A DNA stretch of 64,000 nucleotides from JAIROC01 sp031553535 (GCA_031553535.1 JAVBLM010000032.1:36377-100376), one strand, 5' to 3'. Shown: positions 36,719-46,072, counted from the first letter of the stretch. Notes: generated by a model from the letters alone, not told the origin. A program made the numbers and translations.

Positions 36719-37423
36719 AACCAAAAAAATTAAATAATACCTACTCTTGACGCTTTTCGGTATTCTCGTCTCATTCTCTTATTTTGCATGGCTTCCTAAG
36801 ATATATTTCCCATGTTTTTATTGGGTTGGCAGCCCTGTTCTTTCCTTTTTTTACTTTTGAAGGATCATAAACTAGAAGTAATTTTCCTCTAATTATTACT
36901 TTTTCATAGAACGAATTTCCAAATTTTATAACTACCCACATAAGTTCAAATATAAAAATATTAACAATAAAATGTTGATGAATATTTATTCTAAATTATT
37001 GTTTATCTTTTATTATTCGTCAATCATATAATGTTATTAACAACAAAATTGAAATTATATTAAAGAAAAACACTTCGAAATTTGGAAGTTTTTAAGTAGA
37101 GATTCTCCTTTCGTGGACACCAATATTGTTTTCACACTATTTTTTCATTCAAAAGTAAATGTCCAAATCAGCAAAATCTATTTTTCCTTTGCCTGAATGC
37201 TTTCTTTGTCAACAAATTGCTCAAATGTCTGAAAGAAAAAGATATTCTTACCAGATAATATAATGTATAAAAGCAATATAAGATAGATTGTTTTTCTTGA
37301 AATTTTGTTCAAAACAAAGAAAAAGGGCAATCCATAAATCAATTTTTAATAACTCTAGATAAACCTTTTCTCTCTTTTTCTTGTTTTAAACTAAGTATTC
37401 AATCTTGATATAAAAAATACATT
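36719..37423. other. AT-rich 700-bp stretch without a supported gene
   Basis: No open frame of note on either strand. A hairpin with flanking A and T tracts (AAAAACaCTTC with GAAGTTTTT around 37066-37093) resembles an orphan bidirectional terminator. Nothing else recognised. Confidence 0.4.
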
Positions 37424-37431
37424 TATATTTG
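37424..37431 (+). promoter_or_regulatory. -7 element TATATTTG for the pirin operon
   Basis: TAnnTTTG match ending nine bases before the pirin ATG at 37441, implying a very short leader. Confidence 0.55.
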
Positions 37432-37440
37432 CAATCTATT

Positions 37441-38310
37441 ATGTCGGATATTGGATTTATCATAAACGAGAAAAAAGCAGATATCGGTAATTTCATGGTA
37501 GGCCGCTTATTGCCTTCTGCGGAAAAACGGATGGTTGGCCCATTCGTATTCATTGACCATATGGGGCCTGCTATTTTGAAAGCATCGGAAAACATGGATG
37601 TTCTACCACATCCCCATATAGGGCTTTCTACCCTTACCTATTTATTAGAGGGCAGTATTACACATCGGGACAGCATCGGTTCCGTTATTGACATACATCC
37701 GGGAGCAGTAAATTGGATGACAGCCGGAAAAGGAGTTGTACATTCGGAAAGAACCCCTGATTATCTACGCAATAAAAATAAAACAGTACACGGGCTACAG
37801 ATTTGGGTTGCGCTCCCAAAAGAATACGAAGAAACAGATGCTTCGTTTATGCATATCCCGGCAAGCGATCTTCCGCAATGGAATGAAAGCGGGTGTTCAA
37901 TAAAATTAATCGCAGGAGAAGCACTGGGGAGGAAATCTACTGTTCCTGTTTACAGTCCGCTGTATTTACTCGAAATCAAAAGCATAAACAAGACAAAGAT
38001 AAATCTTGTTAATCATCTCTTTGGCGAAAACGCTTTGTTTATCCTGGAAGGGAAAATAAAGAGTGGAGAGCAATCCTATACTTCAAAACATCTTTTGATT
38101 CCCAAAAACATAAGATTAACTCCTTTCGAAATAGAAGAAAATACAACTATATATATATTCGGAGGTGAACCCTTCCCTGAAAAAAGATACATTCATTGGA
38201 ATTTTGTCAGTTCCAGAAGAGAATTAATTGAGAAAGCAAAACAGGGTTGGATCGAAAGAAAGTTTCCCCGTATTCCCGGCGAGACAGAGTTTGCATCCAT
38301 TCCATCATAA
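37441..38310 (+). CDS. Pirin-family bicupin protein
   Basis: 289 aa from ATG 37441. The N-terminal cupin carries the pirin metal site: H57 and H59 in HPHIG, H101 and E103 in VVHSERTP, all present. FMVGRLLPSAEKRMVGPFVFID is the conserved family start. Bacterial pirins include quercetin dioxygenases and regulatory proteins; which applies here is open. The gene is 18 bp before a flavin reductase-like gene, a pairing that suggests a redox role. Confidence 0.92.
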   Translation: MSDIGFIINEKKADIGNFMVGRLLPSAEKRMVGPFVFIDHMGPAILKASENMDVLPHPHIGLSTLTYLLEGSITHRDSIGSVIDIHPGAVNWMTAGKGVVHSERTPDYLRNKNKTVHGLQIWVALPKEYEETDASFMHIPASDLPQWNESGCSIKLIAGEALGRKSTVPVYSPLYLLEIKSINKTKINLVNHLFGENALFILEGKIKSGEQSYTSKHLLIPKNIRLTPFEIEENTTIYIFGGEPFPEKRYIHWNFVSSRRELIEKAKQGWIERKFPRIPGETEFASIPS

Positions 38311-38328
38311 CATAAAACGAAATAGATC

Positions 38329-38871
38329 ATGAAAAAAATTGTAGCATTTGCAGGTAGCAACAGTTCCCGGTCCATCAATAAAAGATTGGTTCAATTTGTA
38401 CTGACCTTTTTTAATGAGCATGAATACGAAAAGAAACTATTGGATTTGAATGATTACGAAATGGATATCTTTTCCGTCGACCGGGAAGAAAAGGGTTATC
38501 CCCAACAGGCATATAATTTCAGACACCAAATGGAAGATACCGATATTATTATCTGCTCCATAGCAGAAAACAACAGAAGTTATTCCGCCGCATTTAAAAA
38601 TGTTCTGGACTGGTGTTCCCGGATTGATCAAAACATCTTTAGAAATAATCCTATGCTTTTGATGAGTACTTCTCCCGGCGGATACGGCGGAGGAAATGTG
38701 ATGAATGCTGCAAAATCTTTTTTCCCGGCTTGCAGTGCAAATATTATCGAAACATTTTCACTTCCTCTTTTCGATCAGAATTTCAGTTACAAAGAAGGAA
38801 TAGTTACCAATCAAGAGCTTCGGATAGACCTTGAAAAGAAAATCAATTTATTTAAAAACGAATTGGTTTAG
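38329..38871 (+). CDS. NADPH-dependent FMN reductase-family protein
   Basis: 180 aa, flavodoxin-like fold. FMN phosphate loop AGSNSSRSINKR at 8-19, then SIAENNRSYSAAFKNVLDWCSR (the family's E/N-SY-NG-x-x-KN-x-x-DW signature with changes) and STSPGGYGGGNVMNAA. It reduces flavins or quinone-like compounds with NAD(P)H. Second gene of the pirin pair; a TIR element begins nine bases after its stop. Confidence 0.88.
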   Translation: MKKIVAFAGSNSSRSINKRLVQFVLTFFNEHEYEKKLLDLNDYEMDIFSVDREEKGYPQQAYNFRHQMEDTDIIICSIAENNRSYSAAFKNVLDWCSRIDQNIFRNNPMLLMSTSPGGYGGGNVMNAAKSFFPACSANIIETFSLPLFDQNFSYKEGIVTNQELRIDLEKKINLFKNELV

Positions 38872-38880
38872 ATAAGTTCT

Positions 38881-39033
38881 TAACAGAAGTTACGCAAGTT
38901 AAATGAAGTTACAGGAAGTTACCAGAAATAGTGGTTAACTGTTAGTGGTTAGTTATTAATGATTTCTACCTTTTATCGGCTTTATCTATTTTATCGATTT
39001 TATCTTATTTACTCGTCCACTTGTGTAACTTCT
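38881..39033 (-). repeat. TIR element copy H (subfamily 1)
   Basis: Begins TAACAGAAGTTACGCAAGT and ends CACTTGTGTAACTTCT. It is nearly identical in length and sequence to copy A read in reverse, including the TTATCGGCTTTATC units and TCCACTTG. It lies between two convergent genes, nine bases after one stop and five before the other. Confidence 0.88.
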
Positions 39034-39037
39034 ATTT

Positions 39038-40084
39038 TTAGGATTCCAGAAAACGCTCGGTTAACCTTGCAACAGGATAGTTATCTATCTCCGATTCCCG
39101 GATTTCCAATAATAACTTATTCAAGACAGGATTACCCTTGGTGATCACAATAGTAATAAATTGTGCAATAATTAACTGATGGCTTAATTGATGTTTGTAT
39201 AAAGAAGAAACAGCATCAACTACCCATGTGCATCCTTTAAGGATATTTACCAAAAAGGGATCGGATAACACTTCATCTATCGGTAATTCTTTTTCGCTCT
39301 CAATCAACGGAAATTCATACAAGCCCTTCCAAATATCTTTTTCTCCACGTTTCTGAATAAACGTTTTTCCATGATCGTGAAAGTATAGATAATAAAAATA
39401 ACGCGTACGCATTCTTGTTTTTTGAGACTTAACCGGTAATAAATGCTGCAAATCTTTCTGTTTTGCTTTGCATGATATCGCAAAACAACATTGCCCGCAA
39501 TCCGGATTATTGGGAGTACATTGCAAAGAACCAAAATCCATTATTGCCTGATTAAACACCCCACCTTGTTTTTTATCTATCAATTGATTTGCCAAAATTG
39601 TGATTTCCTTTTTACCCGCATTTGTATCAATTGGAATATCAATATCAAAAATCCGGGTCAAAACCCGAAACACATTCCCGTCAACAGCAGCATACGGTAA
39701 ATCGAATGCGATGGAAGCAATAGCCGCAGCCGTATATTCCCCTACCCCTTTTATTTTTAAAATATCTTCATATCGATGAGGGAATATGCCATTATGTTGT
39801 TCCATAATATATTTTGCTCCTGCGTGTAAATTCCTCGCCCGTGAATAATAGCCCAGCCCTTGCCAATACTTTAAAACCTCATCCTCCGAAGCAACCGCCA
39901 AATCAGCAACATCAGGGAATCGCTCTATAAACCGTAAATAATAATTCCATCCTTGAGCAATGCGTGTCTGTTGCAAGATGATTTCGGATATCCATATCTT
40001 ATAAGGATCTTTTTCTCCACGCCAGGGAAGTTCACGCTTATGATGGCTATACCACTTTAATACTATTTCTGAAAAATTCTTCAT
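39038..40084 (-). CDS. mutY: A/G-specific adenine glycosylase
   Basis: 348 aa. Catalytic E34 (ISEIILQQT) and D135 (VDGNVFRVLTR) of the HhH-GPD superfamily, helix-hairpin-helix IKGVGEYTAAAI at 111-122, and the 4Fe-4S cluster cysteines C189, C196, C199, C205 (C-x6-C-x2-C-x5-C). The C-terminal NUDIX-like domain (from about 225, with KGLYEFPLI) recognises 8-oxoG. It removes adenine mispaired with 8-oxoguanine. It starts six bases after the upstream TPR protein, so the two are likely co-transcribed. Confidence 0.97.
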   Translation of the reverse strand: MKNFSEIVLKWYSHHKRELPWRGEKDPYKIWISEIILQQTRIAQGWNYYLRFIERFPDVADLAVASEDEVLKYWQGLGYYSRARNLHAGAKYIMEQHNGIFPHRYEDILKIKGVGEYTAAAIASIAFDLPYAAVDGNVFRVLTRIFDIDIPIDTNAGKKEITILANQLIDKKQGGVFNQAIMDFGSLQCTPNNPDCGQCCFAISCKAKQKDLQHLLPVKSQKTRMRTRYFYYLYFHDHGKTFIQKRGEKDIWKGLYEFPLIESEKELPIDEVLSDPFLVNILKGCTWVVDAVSSLYKHQLSHQLIIAQFITIVITKGNPVLNKLLLEIRESEIDNYPVARLTERFLES

Positions 40085-40090
40085 CGTGAT

Positions 40091-42706
40091 CTATACCTCT
40101 TTATCTTTCTTCTTGCTAAAGATCTTCCAGCTTTTAACATTATACCAAAAAGCTCCGAATTTACCCAGGAAACTTTCCAAGAAAGGTTTGTGAACCTTTG
40201 AGAAAGAATATCTTTCCTTTAAAACAGTGAAGCTATACGAAGATTGTTTCATCGCCGATCCTAACTTAATTTGTAAGTCTTGGCTTTTATAGCCTAGATC
40301 TATCAGATACATCATAATGTCCATAGCGGCCATATAGTTGCCGGATTCCATATAATAAACAGATGCACCCTTCAAAAAACTTTCCCATTCACTTCCCTTT
40401 ACAAAAGAGAATAAACTATCACAAGTTAACCCGTAACTGGCAATATCATTTCCCTTGAAATAATTATATGCTTCTTCATATTGAGCAAAACCTGAAGAGA
40501 AATCTTCTAAAGCAAGACTTTGTTCAACAGAAACCATTTTTTCCTGAAATATGGCAGGGGTTTCAACTTCTTTCAATAATCGATTTATCTGCGGCTGATA
40601 AGTCGTTCGTCGCAAGAATAGGTTTTCATTGTTCAATAATTGATATGCTTCCAGATATTGTTTTTGACTTACCAAATATTGTATTTCTTTTGAAAAAGTA
40701 TTAAATTCCTGTTCCGCACGCTGGTTGATTCTTTGTGTTAGTAATTCTGCAGTTTGAACATACTTACTTGATACATCAGATGCCTCTCCGTATAGGTCCA
40801 GCATAGGAACAAGGTTATCAACCTTCTTCATCAGCTCAGCCGCTAATGAAAATTCATTTACCCAGGCATACTGATTTACTTTAGACAGCGCATTCATTAT
40901 CATGGGTGTTATTTTTCTTTCAACAAAAAGGCTATCCCATAACGTATCCGTATATTCTTTTTCGTTCCTCAACTGCAAAAGCATTGCAACACTGTCAAGC
41001 ATTGAAATATCATCGGGAGCTATATTCCATGTCAGAACATAATCTGTCAGGAGTTTATATCTTCTTTCATCACTCAAGTCCTCAGTAAAATAGGCTTGCT
41101 TATCGGCAATACCATCCGTTGAAACTGTTATATACTTGCCATATAGATTAAAAAAGGTAATAGCATCTTCCTGCGATTGCTTTTTCTTCTCAAGGTAAAG
41201 CTCATTACAACTAATTGAATACGAATCAAAGAATAATTCTTCATTTTGTACATAATGAATAGAATCTAAAAACACAACCATTGCATCATTGCCCTGAACC
41301 ACCTCCTCATATTTCTTTCTCCTGACCAGGTTTTTTATATTTTCCTTATAGCGGGAAATAAACCGTTCCATCATTTGCATATAAAGCGGATTGTCAACAG
41401 GGTTATTCTCGTCTTTTTCCATTATGGCAACCAATCCGTAGATATACTCTTTCCCCAATTCTATTTTATTGCCTTTTATCGCCCGACTAATTACATCAAG
41501 ATATGAATTATAAATACCATCCTGGGCTTGCTTTCGCAAGGATAGATATGTTTGAAAATATTCATTATCGGGCATTTGATAAAAAAGCATTTCCATTGTG
41601 TCCAGAAACTTAATCGCATCGTAATAATTCCTATTTGCAATTAAATAGTTCGCCTTCATGCACATGGAATCACATACGCTATTTGTTAACGAAGATTCAC
41701 AGACCACATTTTCCCCTCGTATGCGTAGACTGGTAAACAGATCCAGATTCTCTTTATGCAGGTTATTCTGCGTATACAAGTCGCTTAAGCGCTCTAACGC
41801 ATCACAATGCAGCGGATTATAATCCAATGTACGGTTATAGTAAAATATGGCCCTTTCAAAGTTATGCTCTTCTTCATGATGTTTTGCTTTTTCAAACATC
41901 AATTCATCCATAACCACCATTTTCTGAGACAATTCCAACGTCAAACCTTCTATCCTCTTAAATAATAGCGATCGCTTTTGCAAATATTCCCTATTATCCA
42001 TGCCCGATCTGCTCAACAGCACCTCATATTCATTGCCGTCGTATCCTTTCACCTCGGATTCAATATCTTTCAGTTGAAACTGATAAATAGGTAACATATC
42101 CACATTAGATATATCCAATAGGTCAAGTTGGTGTTGCCAATTAGCAAACAGACTATCGAACAAAAAGAAATTATCTATCCGGTTTAAACCTTTCTTAAAG
42201 TAGGCTATGCTTTTTTCTTCTAAATGACACTCCATTTCCGAAACCAAAAACTGAAAGCCGGTTAAATCCGAATTGGAAATATAGTTTGTATCAAAGACTA
42301 TCCCCTTATCTGAAATTTCTTTGTTTTTAAGGTCAAACTCTGCTATTAAAATACCATTACTTTTAACAGACCCCCGAAGAGTGACTTTATCTGTAGCAAT
42401 AAAATTTGCCACTAAAAAATTACGATAACGACATAGGCATTCCGTCTCTCTGGGATATACTTTCAGCAAGATAGAGTATGTCTCTTTCTGACGAAAGACT
42501 TCAAGCTGTATTTCGGCATTATACTTTATGAATGCATCTTGCGGACAATCCCCTATCATGTCAAACCAGGAAGTATAAACCGGATTTCTTTTCTCAAAAT
42601 AATAGGTAAATTGCTTCTTATCCTGATATACTAATTCCTGAGAAAAAGCGACTTTGTTCTGCGTTACGAATAATAAGAAAATAAACCCTAGAAAATATCT
42701 TGACAT
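40091..42706 (-). CDS. Large exported helical/TPR-like protein of unknown function
   Basis: 871 aa. Signal peptide MSRYFLGFIFLLFVTQNKV with cleavage near AFSQE. Residues about 30-160 look like a beta-rich N-terminal domain. A TPR-like stretch follows at about 270-340 (HHEEEHNFERAIFYYNRTLDYNPLHCDALERL). The rest is mostly helical with further degenerate repeats (for example KNLVRRKKYEEVVQGNDAMVV) and ends in a basic segment FSKKKDKEV. No catalytic motif seen. Location is probably periplasmic. It heads a two-gene unit with mutY, with no obvious functional link. Confidence 0.72.
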   Translation of the reverse strand: MSRYFLGFIFLLFVTQNKVAFSQELVYQDKKQFTYYFEKRNPVYTSWFDMIGDCPQDAFIKYNAEIQLEVFRQKETYSILLKVYPRETECLCRYRNFLVANFIATDKVTLRGSVKSNGILIAEFDLKNKEISDKGIVFDTNYISNSDLTGFQFLVSEMECHLEEKSIAYFKKGLNRIDNFFLFDSLFANWQHQLDLLDISNVDMLPIYQFQLKDIESEVKGYDGNEYEVLLSRSGMDNREYLQKRSLLFKRIEGLTLELSQKMVVMDELMFEKAKHHEEEHNFERAIFYYNRTLDYNPLHCDALERLSDLYTQNNLHKENLDLFTSLRIRGENVVCESSLTNSVCDSMCMKANYLIANRNYYDAIKFLDTMEMLFYQMPDNEYFQTYLSLRKQAQDGIYNSYLDVISRAIKGNKIELGKEYIYGLVAIMEKDENNPVDNPLYMQMMERFISRYKENIKNLVRRKKYEEVVQGNDAMVVFLDSIHYVQNEELFFDSYSISCNELYLEKKKQSQEDAITFFNLYGKYITVSTDGIADKQAYFTEDLSDERRYKLLTDYVLTWNIAPDDISMLDSVAMLLQLRNEKEYTDTLWDSLFVERKITPMIMNALSKVNQYAWVNEFSLAAELMKKVDNLVPMLDLYGEASDVSSKYVQTAELLTQRINQRAEQEFNTFSKEIQYLVSQKQYLEAYQLLNNENLFLRRTTYQPQINRLLKEVETPAIFQEKMVSVEQSLALEDFSSGFAQYEEAYNYFKGNDIASYGLTCDSLFSFVKGSEWESFLKGASVYYMESGNYMAAMDIMMYLIDLGYKSQDLQIKLGSAMKQSSYSFTVLKERYSFSKVHKPFLESFLGKFGAFWYNVKSWKIFSKKKDKEV

Positions 42707-42744
42707 TTAATAATTATAAGGATAAATGAAACAATTCATTGTAA

Positions 42745-42752
42745 CAAAGATA
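42745..42752 (-). promoter_or_regulatory. -7 element TATCTTTG for the TPR-mutY unit
   Basis: The minus strand reads TATCTTTG, 38 bp before the ATG at 42706. Confidence 0.55.
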
Positions 42753-42929
42753 CAGTTTTTAACAAAGATCAAATTACATCACGAGATGAGATTCATTCTA
42801 TTATTGAACACCGTCCAATTACAATAAATTATCTATTTCCAACGTAATTTATACTTTAATATTATGAAGTTATCAAAAGTTGACTTATGAGATTGTCTCG
42901 CTTTTTTGTCAGGAATTATTCTCAACTAA

Positions 42930-43052
42930 GGTTTCAGTGTTCTCACATGCTTCACGTTCGGGTGCGGATCAAGTCCGCAATGACACACTTCCGTCACTAC
43001 GAGAGGGAACGACGAAGCAACTACCTGGCTCGCAAGTTCAACGTAGTTAATC
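42930..43052. repeat. Composite of dispersed palindromic repeats
   Basis: Holds GGTGCGGATCAAGTCCGCAA (near-copy at 29.35 kb), then CACTTCCGTCACTACGAGAG and ACGACGAAGCAA (related to the 11331 element), then GGCTCGCAAGTTCAACGTAG ending GTTAATCCC, a reversed GGATTAACT-family piece. It is the main content of the 465-bp gap before aqpZ. Confidence 0.6.
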
Positions 43053-43171
43053 CCTATTCATTTTATCTTAACTTTTAACAAATTCCATTCGAAAAACTTC
43101 ATAATGAACAATAACAATCCATTTTGTGTTTTAAAAGGAAATTAAATAATATCTAACTTAAATTATTAAAA

Positions 43172-43852
43172 ATGAAAAAATATGTAGCTGAGATGTTAGG
43201 GACAATGGTCCTTGTTCTTATGGGGTGTGGTGCTGCCGTATTTGCAGGAACCATTAATCAATCATTTACGCCGATAGGTACATTAGGTGTCGCTTTTGCC
43301 TTTGGTCTTTCCGTTGTTGCTATGGCCTATGGAATCGGTAAAATTTCCGGATGTCATATTAATCCTGCCATCACATTAGGAATGCTCTTAACAAAAAGAA
43401 TATCAGGAAAAGATGCAGGAATGTATATGATTTTCCAAGTGATAGGAGCTGTTATCGGATCTGCCATTTTATATTCAATTGCTCATTTCAGCATTGATGC
43501 TATTGAACCCGGACATACACTTACCGGAGCAAACGGATATTCCCACGTAGTTCCTGCTTTTATTGCGGAAACAGTGTTCACATTTATTTTCCTGTTGGTA
43601 GTATTAGGTTCTACTTCTAAAGGAGCTAATACTAAATTTGCCGGATTAGCTATCGGTTTGACATTGGTTTTGATACATATTGTTTGTATCCCTATCACAG
43701 GAACTTCTGTAAACCCGGCTCGTAGTATCGGACCGGCACTATTCGAAGGAGGAAAAGCATTATCACAATTATGGCTGTTTATTGTTGCGCCATTTTTAGG
43801 AGCCACCTTAGCTGCATTCACATGGAAAGTAATCGATACTGAGCCTGCATAA
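43172..43852 (+). CDS. aqpZ: Aquaporin Z-type water channel
   Basis: 226 aa, six membrane helices. Both pore motifs are intact: HINPAITLG (N64-P65-A66) and SVNPARSIGP near 180. The Arg after the second NPA and the His in HIVCIPITGTSVNP form the narrow, water-selective filter of AqpZ rather than a glycerol channel. It moves water across the inner membrane during osmotic change. It is followed after 80 bp by YtxH and holin-X genes that may belong to the same envelope-stress context. Confidence 0.95.
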   Translation: MKKYVAEMLGTMVLVLMGCGAAVFAGTINQSFTPIGTLGVAFAFGLSVVAMAYGIGKISGCHINPAITLGMLLTKRISGKDAGMYMIFQVIGAVIGSAILYSIAHFSIDAIEPGHTLTGANGYSHVVPAFIAETVFTFIFLLVVLGSTSKGANTKFAGLAIGLTLVLIHIVCIPITGTSVNPARSIGPALFEGGKALSQLWLFIVAPFLGATLAAFTWKVIDTEPA

Positions 43853-43932
43853 AAACATTTTTAATTGGCATAAATTTTGCATTAATAAATCATATAATAA
43901 AATTACAAATCGTTAATATAAAAAATACAGTC

Positions 43933-44205
43933 ATGAAACAATCTAATTTTTATGCCTTCTTAGCCGGAGCAGTAGCCGGTGGCATTATAGCATTATTATT
44001 TGCACCTGATAAAGGCAGTGAAACCAGAAGAAAAATAAGCTCGAAAGTTAAAGAAACCGGAAATATGACAAAAGAGCAGATAGAGCATCTTTTATCATAC
44101 CTCAGAGGAAGAGCTGCAGATGGCATATCTGAACTGGAAGGAGATATTGTAGAGCTGGAAGAACAACTTGAGGATATCGAAGAAAAGATCAGAGGAAAAA
44201 AATAA
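43933..44205 (+). CDS. YtxH-domain protein
   Basis: 90 aa. N-terminal membrane helix with the YtxH signature (FLAGAVAGGIIALLFAPDKGSETRRKI) followed by a long charged helix and a Glu-rich C terminus (ELEGDIVELEEQLEDIEEK) that should form a coiled coil. YtxH/YqjD-like proteins are membrane-anchored and stress-linked. First of three small genes in close order. Confidence 0.88.
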   Translation: MKQSNFYAFLAGAVAGGIIALLFAPDKGSETRRKISSKVKETGNMTKEQIEHLLSYLRGRAADGISELEGDIVELEEQLEDIEEKIRGKK

Positions 44206-44231
44206 CCCCTGCCACTACAAAATCAATTATT

Positions 44232-44615
44232 ATGAATACATCCGAATCACAAAACGATATGTATAAATCTTTTGTTAAAGAGGCAAAGGATTATATACAA
44301 ATGAACTATGATTTATTCCGATTAAATTTAGTAGAAAAATTATCGGTAATTATTTCCCTAATACTTGCGCTTTTTATAGGGATTTTATTGATAATAGTCG
44401 CATTTGTCTATTTTTCAATAGCATTTATATTTTGGACGGAACCGTTTTTTAGCTCTCTCATACCCGGGTTCCTCATCTGGGGAGGAGTGTTTGGCCTTTT
44501 ATTTCTGGTATTCTATTTACTAAGAAAACGAATATTTGTCAATCCAATAATAAAAATATTGAGCAAGATCATATTTAATGAACCTAAAAAACCGACAGAA
44601 AATGAAGACGAATAA
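44232..44615 (+). CDS. Holin-X (YqjE-like) membrane protein
   Basis: 127 aa. An N-terminal amphipathic helix (SFVKEAKDYIQMNYDLFRLNLVEK) is followed by two transmembrane segments (about 39-66 and 76-97) and a basic-acidic tail. This matches the putative phage holin family in name only: such genes sit in chromosomes next to YtxH/YqjD genes, as here, and are not prophage markers. Function is not established; it is presumed to be an inner-membrane partner of the YtxH protein. Confidence 0.82.
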   Translation: MNTSESQNDMYKSFVKEAKDYIQMNYDLFRLNLVEKLSVIISLILALFIGILLIIVAFVYFSIAFIFWTEPFFSSLIPGFLIWGGVFGLLFLVFYLLRKRIFVNPIIKILSKIIFNEPKKPTENEDE

Positions 44616-44871
44616 ATCTAAATATGCCTCAATTTCCAACCTTAAAGAAATTGAATATGAAAAGCAATTTCTACGCTATAAAATAGAGCGGAAAGAAAAG
44701 ATAATGGAAAGAGAATGGGATGAAATTCATAATACTTGGGGATTTGTATCAACTATTGCAAATACGATAAGTTCTGTTGCGCAATATATCCCTGTGGGAG
44801 TCTCTGTTGTATCCCAAATAACCGGATTCTTTAGAGGAAGATCGAAGAAAAAACAAATTAAATGCAAGTAA
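44602..44871 (+). CDS. Small basic protein, third gene of the YtxH cluster
   Basis: 89 aa from ATG 44602, overlapping the end of the holin-X gene by 14 bp; an in-frame start also exists at 44578. Charged helix (LKEIEYEKQFLRYKIERKEK), then a more hydrophobic stretch (WGFVSTIANTISSVAQYIPV) and a basic end RGRSKKK. It resembles YqjK-like third members of such clusters by size and place only. A terminator follows. Confidence 0.7.
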   Translation: MKTNKSKYASISNLKEIEYEKQFLRYKIERKEKIMEREWDEIHNTWGFVSTIANTISSVAQYIPVGVSVVSQITGFFRGRSKKKQIKCK

Positions 44872-44900
44872 GAATCTTTTAGAAAATACGAAATACATCA

Positions 44901-44938
44901 GGGGATGTCTAAAAAGTTTTAGATGTTCCCTTTTTTTT
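44901..44938 (+). terminator. Terminator of the aqpZ-YtxH cluster
   Basis: GGGGATGTCTAAAA pairs with TTTTAGATGTTCCC (14 positions including wobbles), followed by TTTTTTTT. Confidence 0.88.
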
Positions 44939-45023
44939 ATTATCTTATCCTATTTCTTTGAATATCATACTACCTACAATAGTAACAATAAATGCTATCG
45001 GGAAGCTAGCTACAATTTACATA

Positions 45024-45128
45024 ATGAAAAAGATCTTAATTACAGTTACTTTGCTTTGCTCCCTGACATTCACGACTCGGGCATAGTTTTATTATCATAG
45101 CTTAGGATTTACGGTCGGATTTTGGTGA
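45024..45128 (+). pseudogene. Nonsense-interrupted 5' remnant of a secreted-protein gene
   Basis: ATG 45024 opens a signal peptide (MKKILITVTLLCSLTFTTRA), then TAG at 45084. In frame after it comes FYYHSLGFTVGFW, then TGA. CAG at the TAG position would restore the usual TRA-Q cleavage site followed by a barrel-like strand, so a single C-to-T change fits. Nothing longer continues, so this is a fragment. The rest of 44941-45433 holds no supported gene. Confidence 0.5.
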
Positions 45129-45433
45129 GTTGAAATCTCTCGCTGAAACTTATTATTAGATAATATTTTTAGTAATTAATTGAAAAAGTCTATTAATAAT
45201 AAGCTACAGGGTATTCTTAATACGTTCTGCTCTTAACCTTGGCTGTTTCATCTTTATCGGTTTTTACCTGTTAATCTACATAAACCTATTAAATAGATTT
45301 TCTTCATTTAGTTCTTTCCCGCTAAATATTCCTTTTTTTGAATTTATGGAAAATATTTTGGATAATTTTTCGTATGTATATATACAATCTTACCTTTTGA
45401 TCATAGTATTAAACAAACATAACCGATATTAAA

Positions 45434-46036
45434 ATGAAAGATGAAATTCTTGAGGTTTCTAGCCGAAATCTAAAAAAGGCAAATCAAATTATTAATGAGT
45501 TAAAAATAAATGAAATATGGGAAAGTCTGGACTCCACATGCAATTTGGTAGGATCTGTTGCCACTAATCTTTTAATGTATAACCTTGACATCGATTTTCA
45601 TGTTTATTCAAAAGATTTTTCTATCGAGAGAAGTTTTAAAGCAATATCCAGGATCTGTGAAAATCCCAGGATTAAAGGAGCCACTTATAAAAATCTCCTG
45701 GATATTGATGATATGTGTTTAGAGTGGCATCTATCGTATGAGGATAACGAAGGCATAATCTGGGTCATTGATATAATACATATAAAAAATGAATCCCCTT
45801 ATGCAGGAAAAATAGAGAGAGTTACCGAAAAGGTTGGCAAGGTATTAAATGACGAAATACGAGATACCATTTTATATTTGAAATGGGAACGCGAAAAACA
45901 TAAGATCAAAATAATGGGAATAGATATTTACCAGGCAGTTATAGAAGGCGGGGTAAAAACTTTTGAAGAATTAATGAAATGGAAAAGCCTGCAAAAAGAC
46001 GTTGCAGTATCTTTGTGGGAACCTGATATTGACTAA
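45434..46036 (+). CDS. Nucleotidyltransferase-fold protein, uncharacterised
   Basis: 200 aa. NLVGSVATNLLMYNLDIDFHVYS (residues 37-59) has the G-S-x(n)-D-x-D pattern of the nucleotidyltransferase superfamily: GS at 40-41 and D-I-D at 53-55. A later acidic residue in VIDIIHI could be the third carboxylate. The remainder is helical (KHKIKIMGIDIYQAVIEGGVKTFEEL). Substrate unknown; an antitoxin or nucleotide-transfer role cannot be assigned. It stands alone, with a TIR element after it. Confidence 0.65.
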   Translation: MKDEILEVSSRNLKKANQIINELKINEIWESLDSTCNLVGSVATNLLMYNLDIDFHVYSKDFSIERSFKAISRICENPRIKGATYKNLLDIDDMCLEWHLSYEDNEGIIWVIDIIHIKNESPYAGKIERVTEKVGKVLNDEIRDTILYLKWEREKHKIKIMGIDIYQAVIEGGVKTFEELMKWKSLQKDVAVSLWEPDID

Positions 46037-46072
46037 CCCTACAACTAGTAAATAATCGTGTATATTGCTCGT

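Noticed and set aside
44232..44615. Holin as sign of a prophage
   Set aside because: No phage structural or lysis genes nearby; chromosomal YtxH-linked holin-X genes are common.
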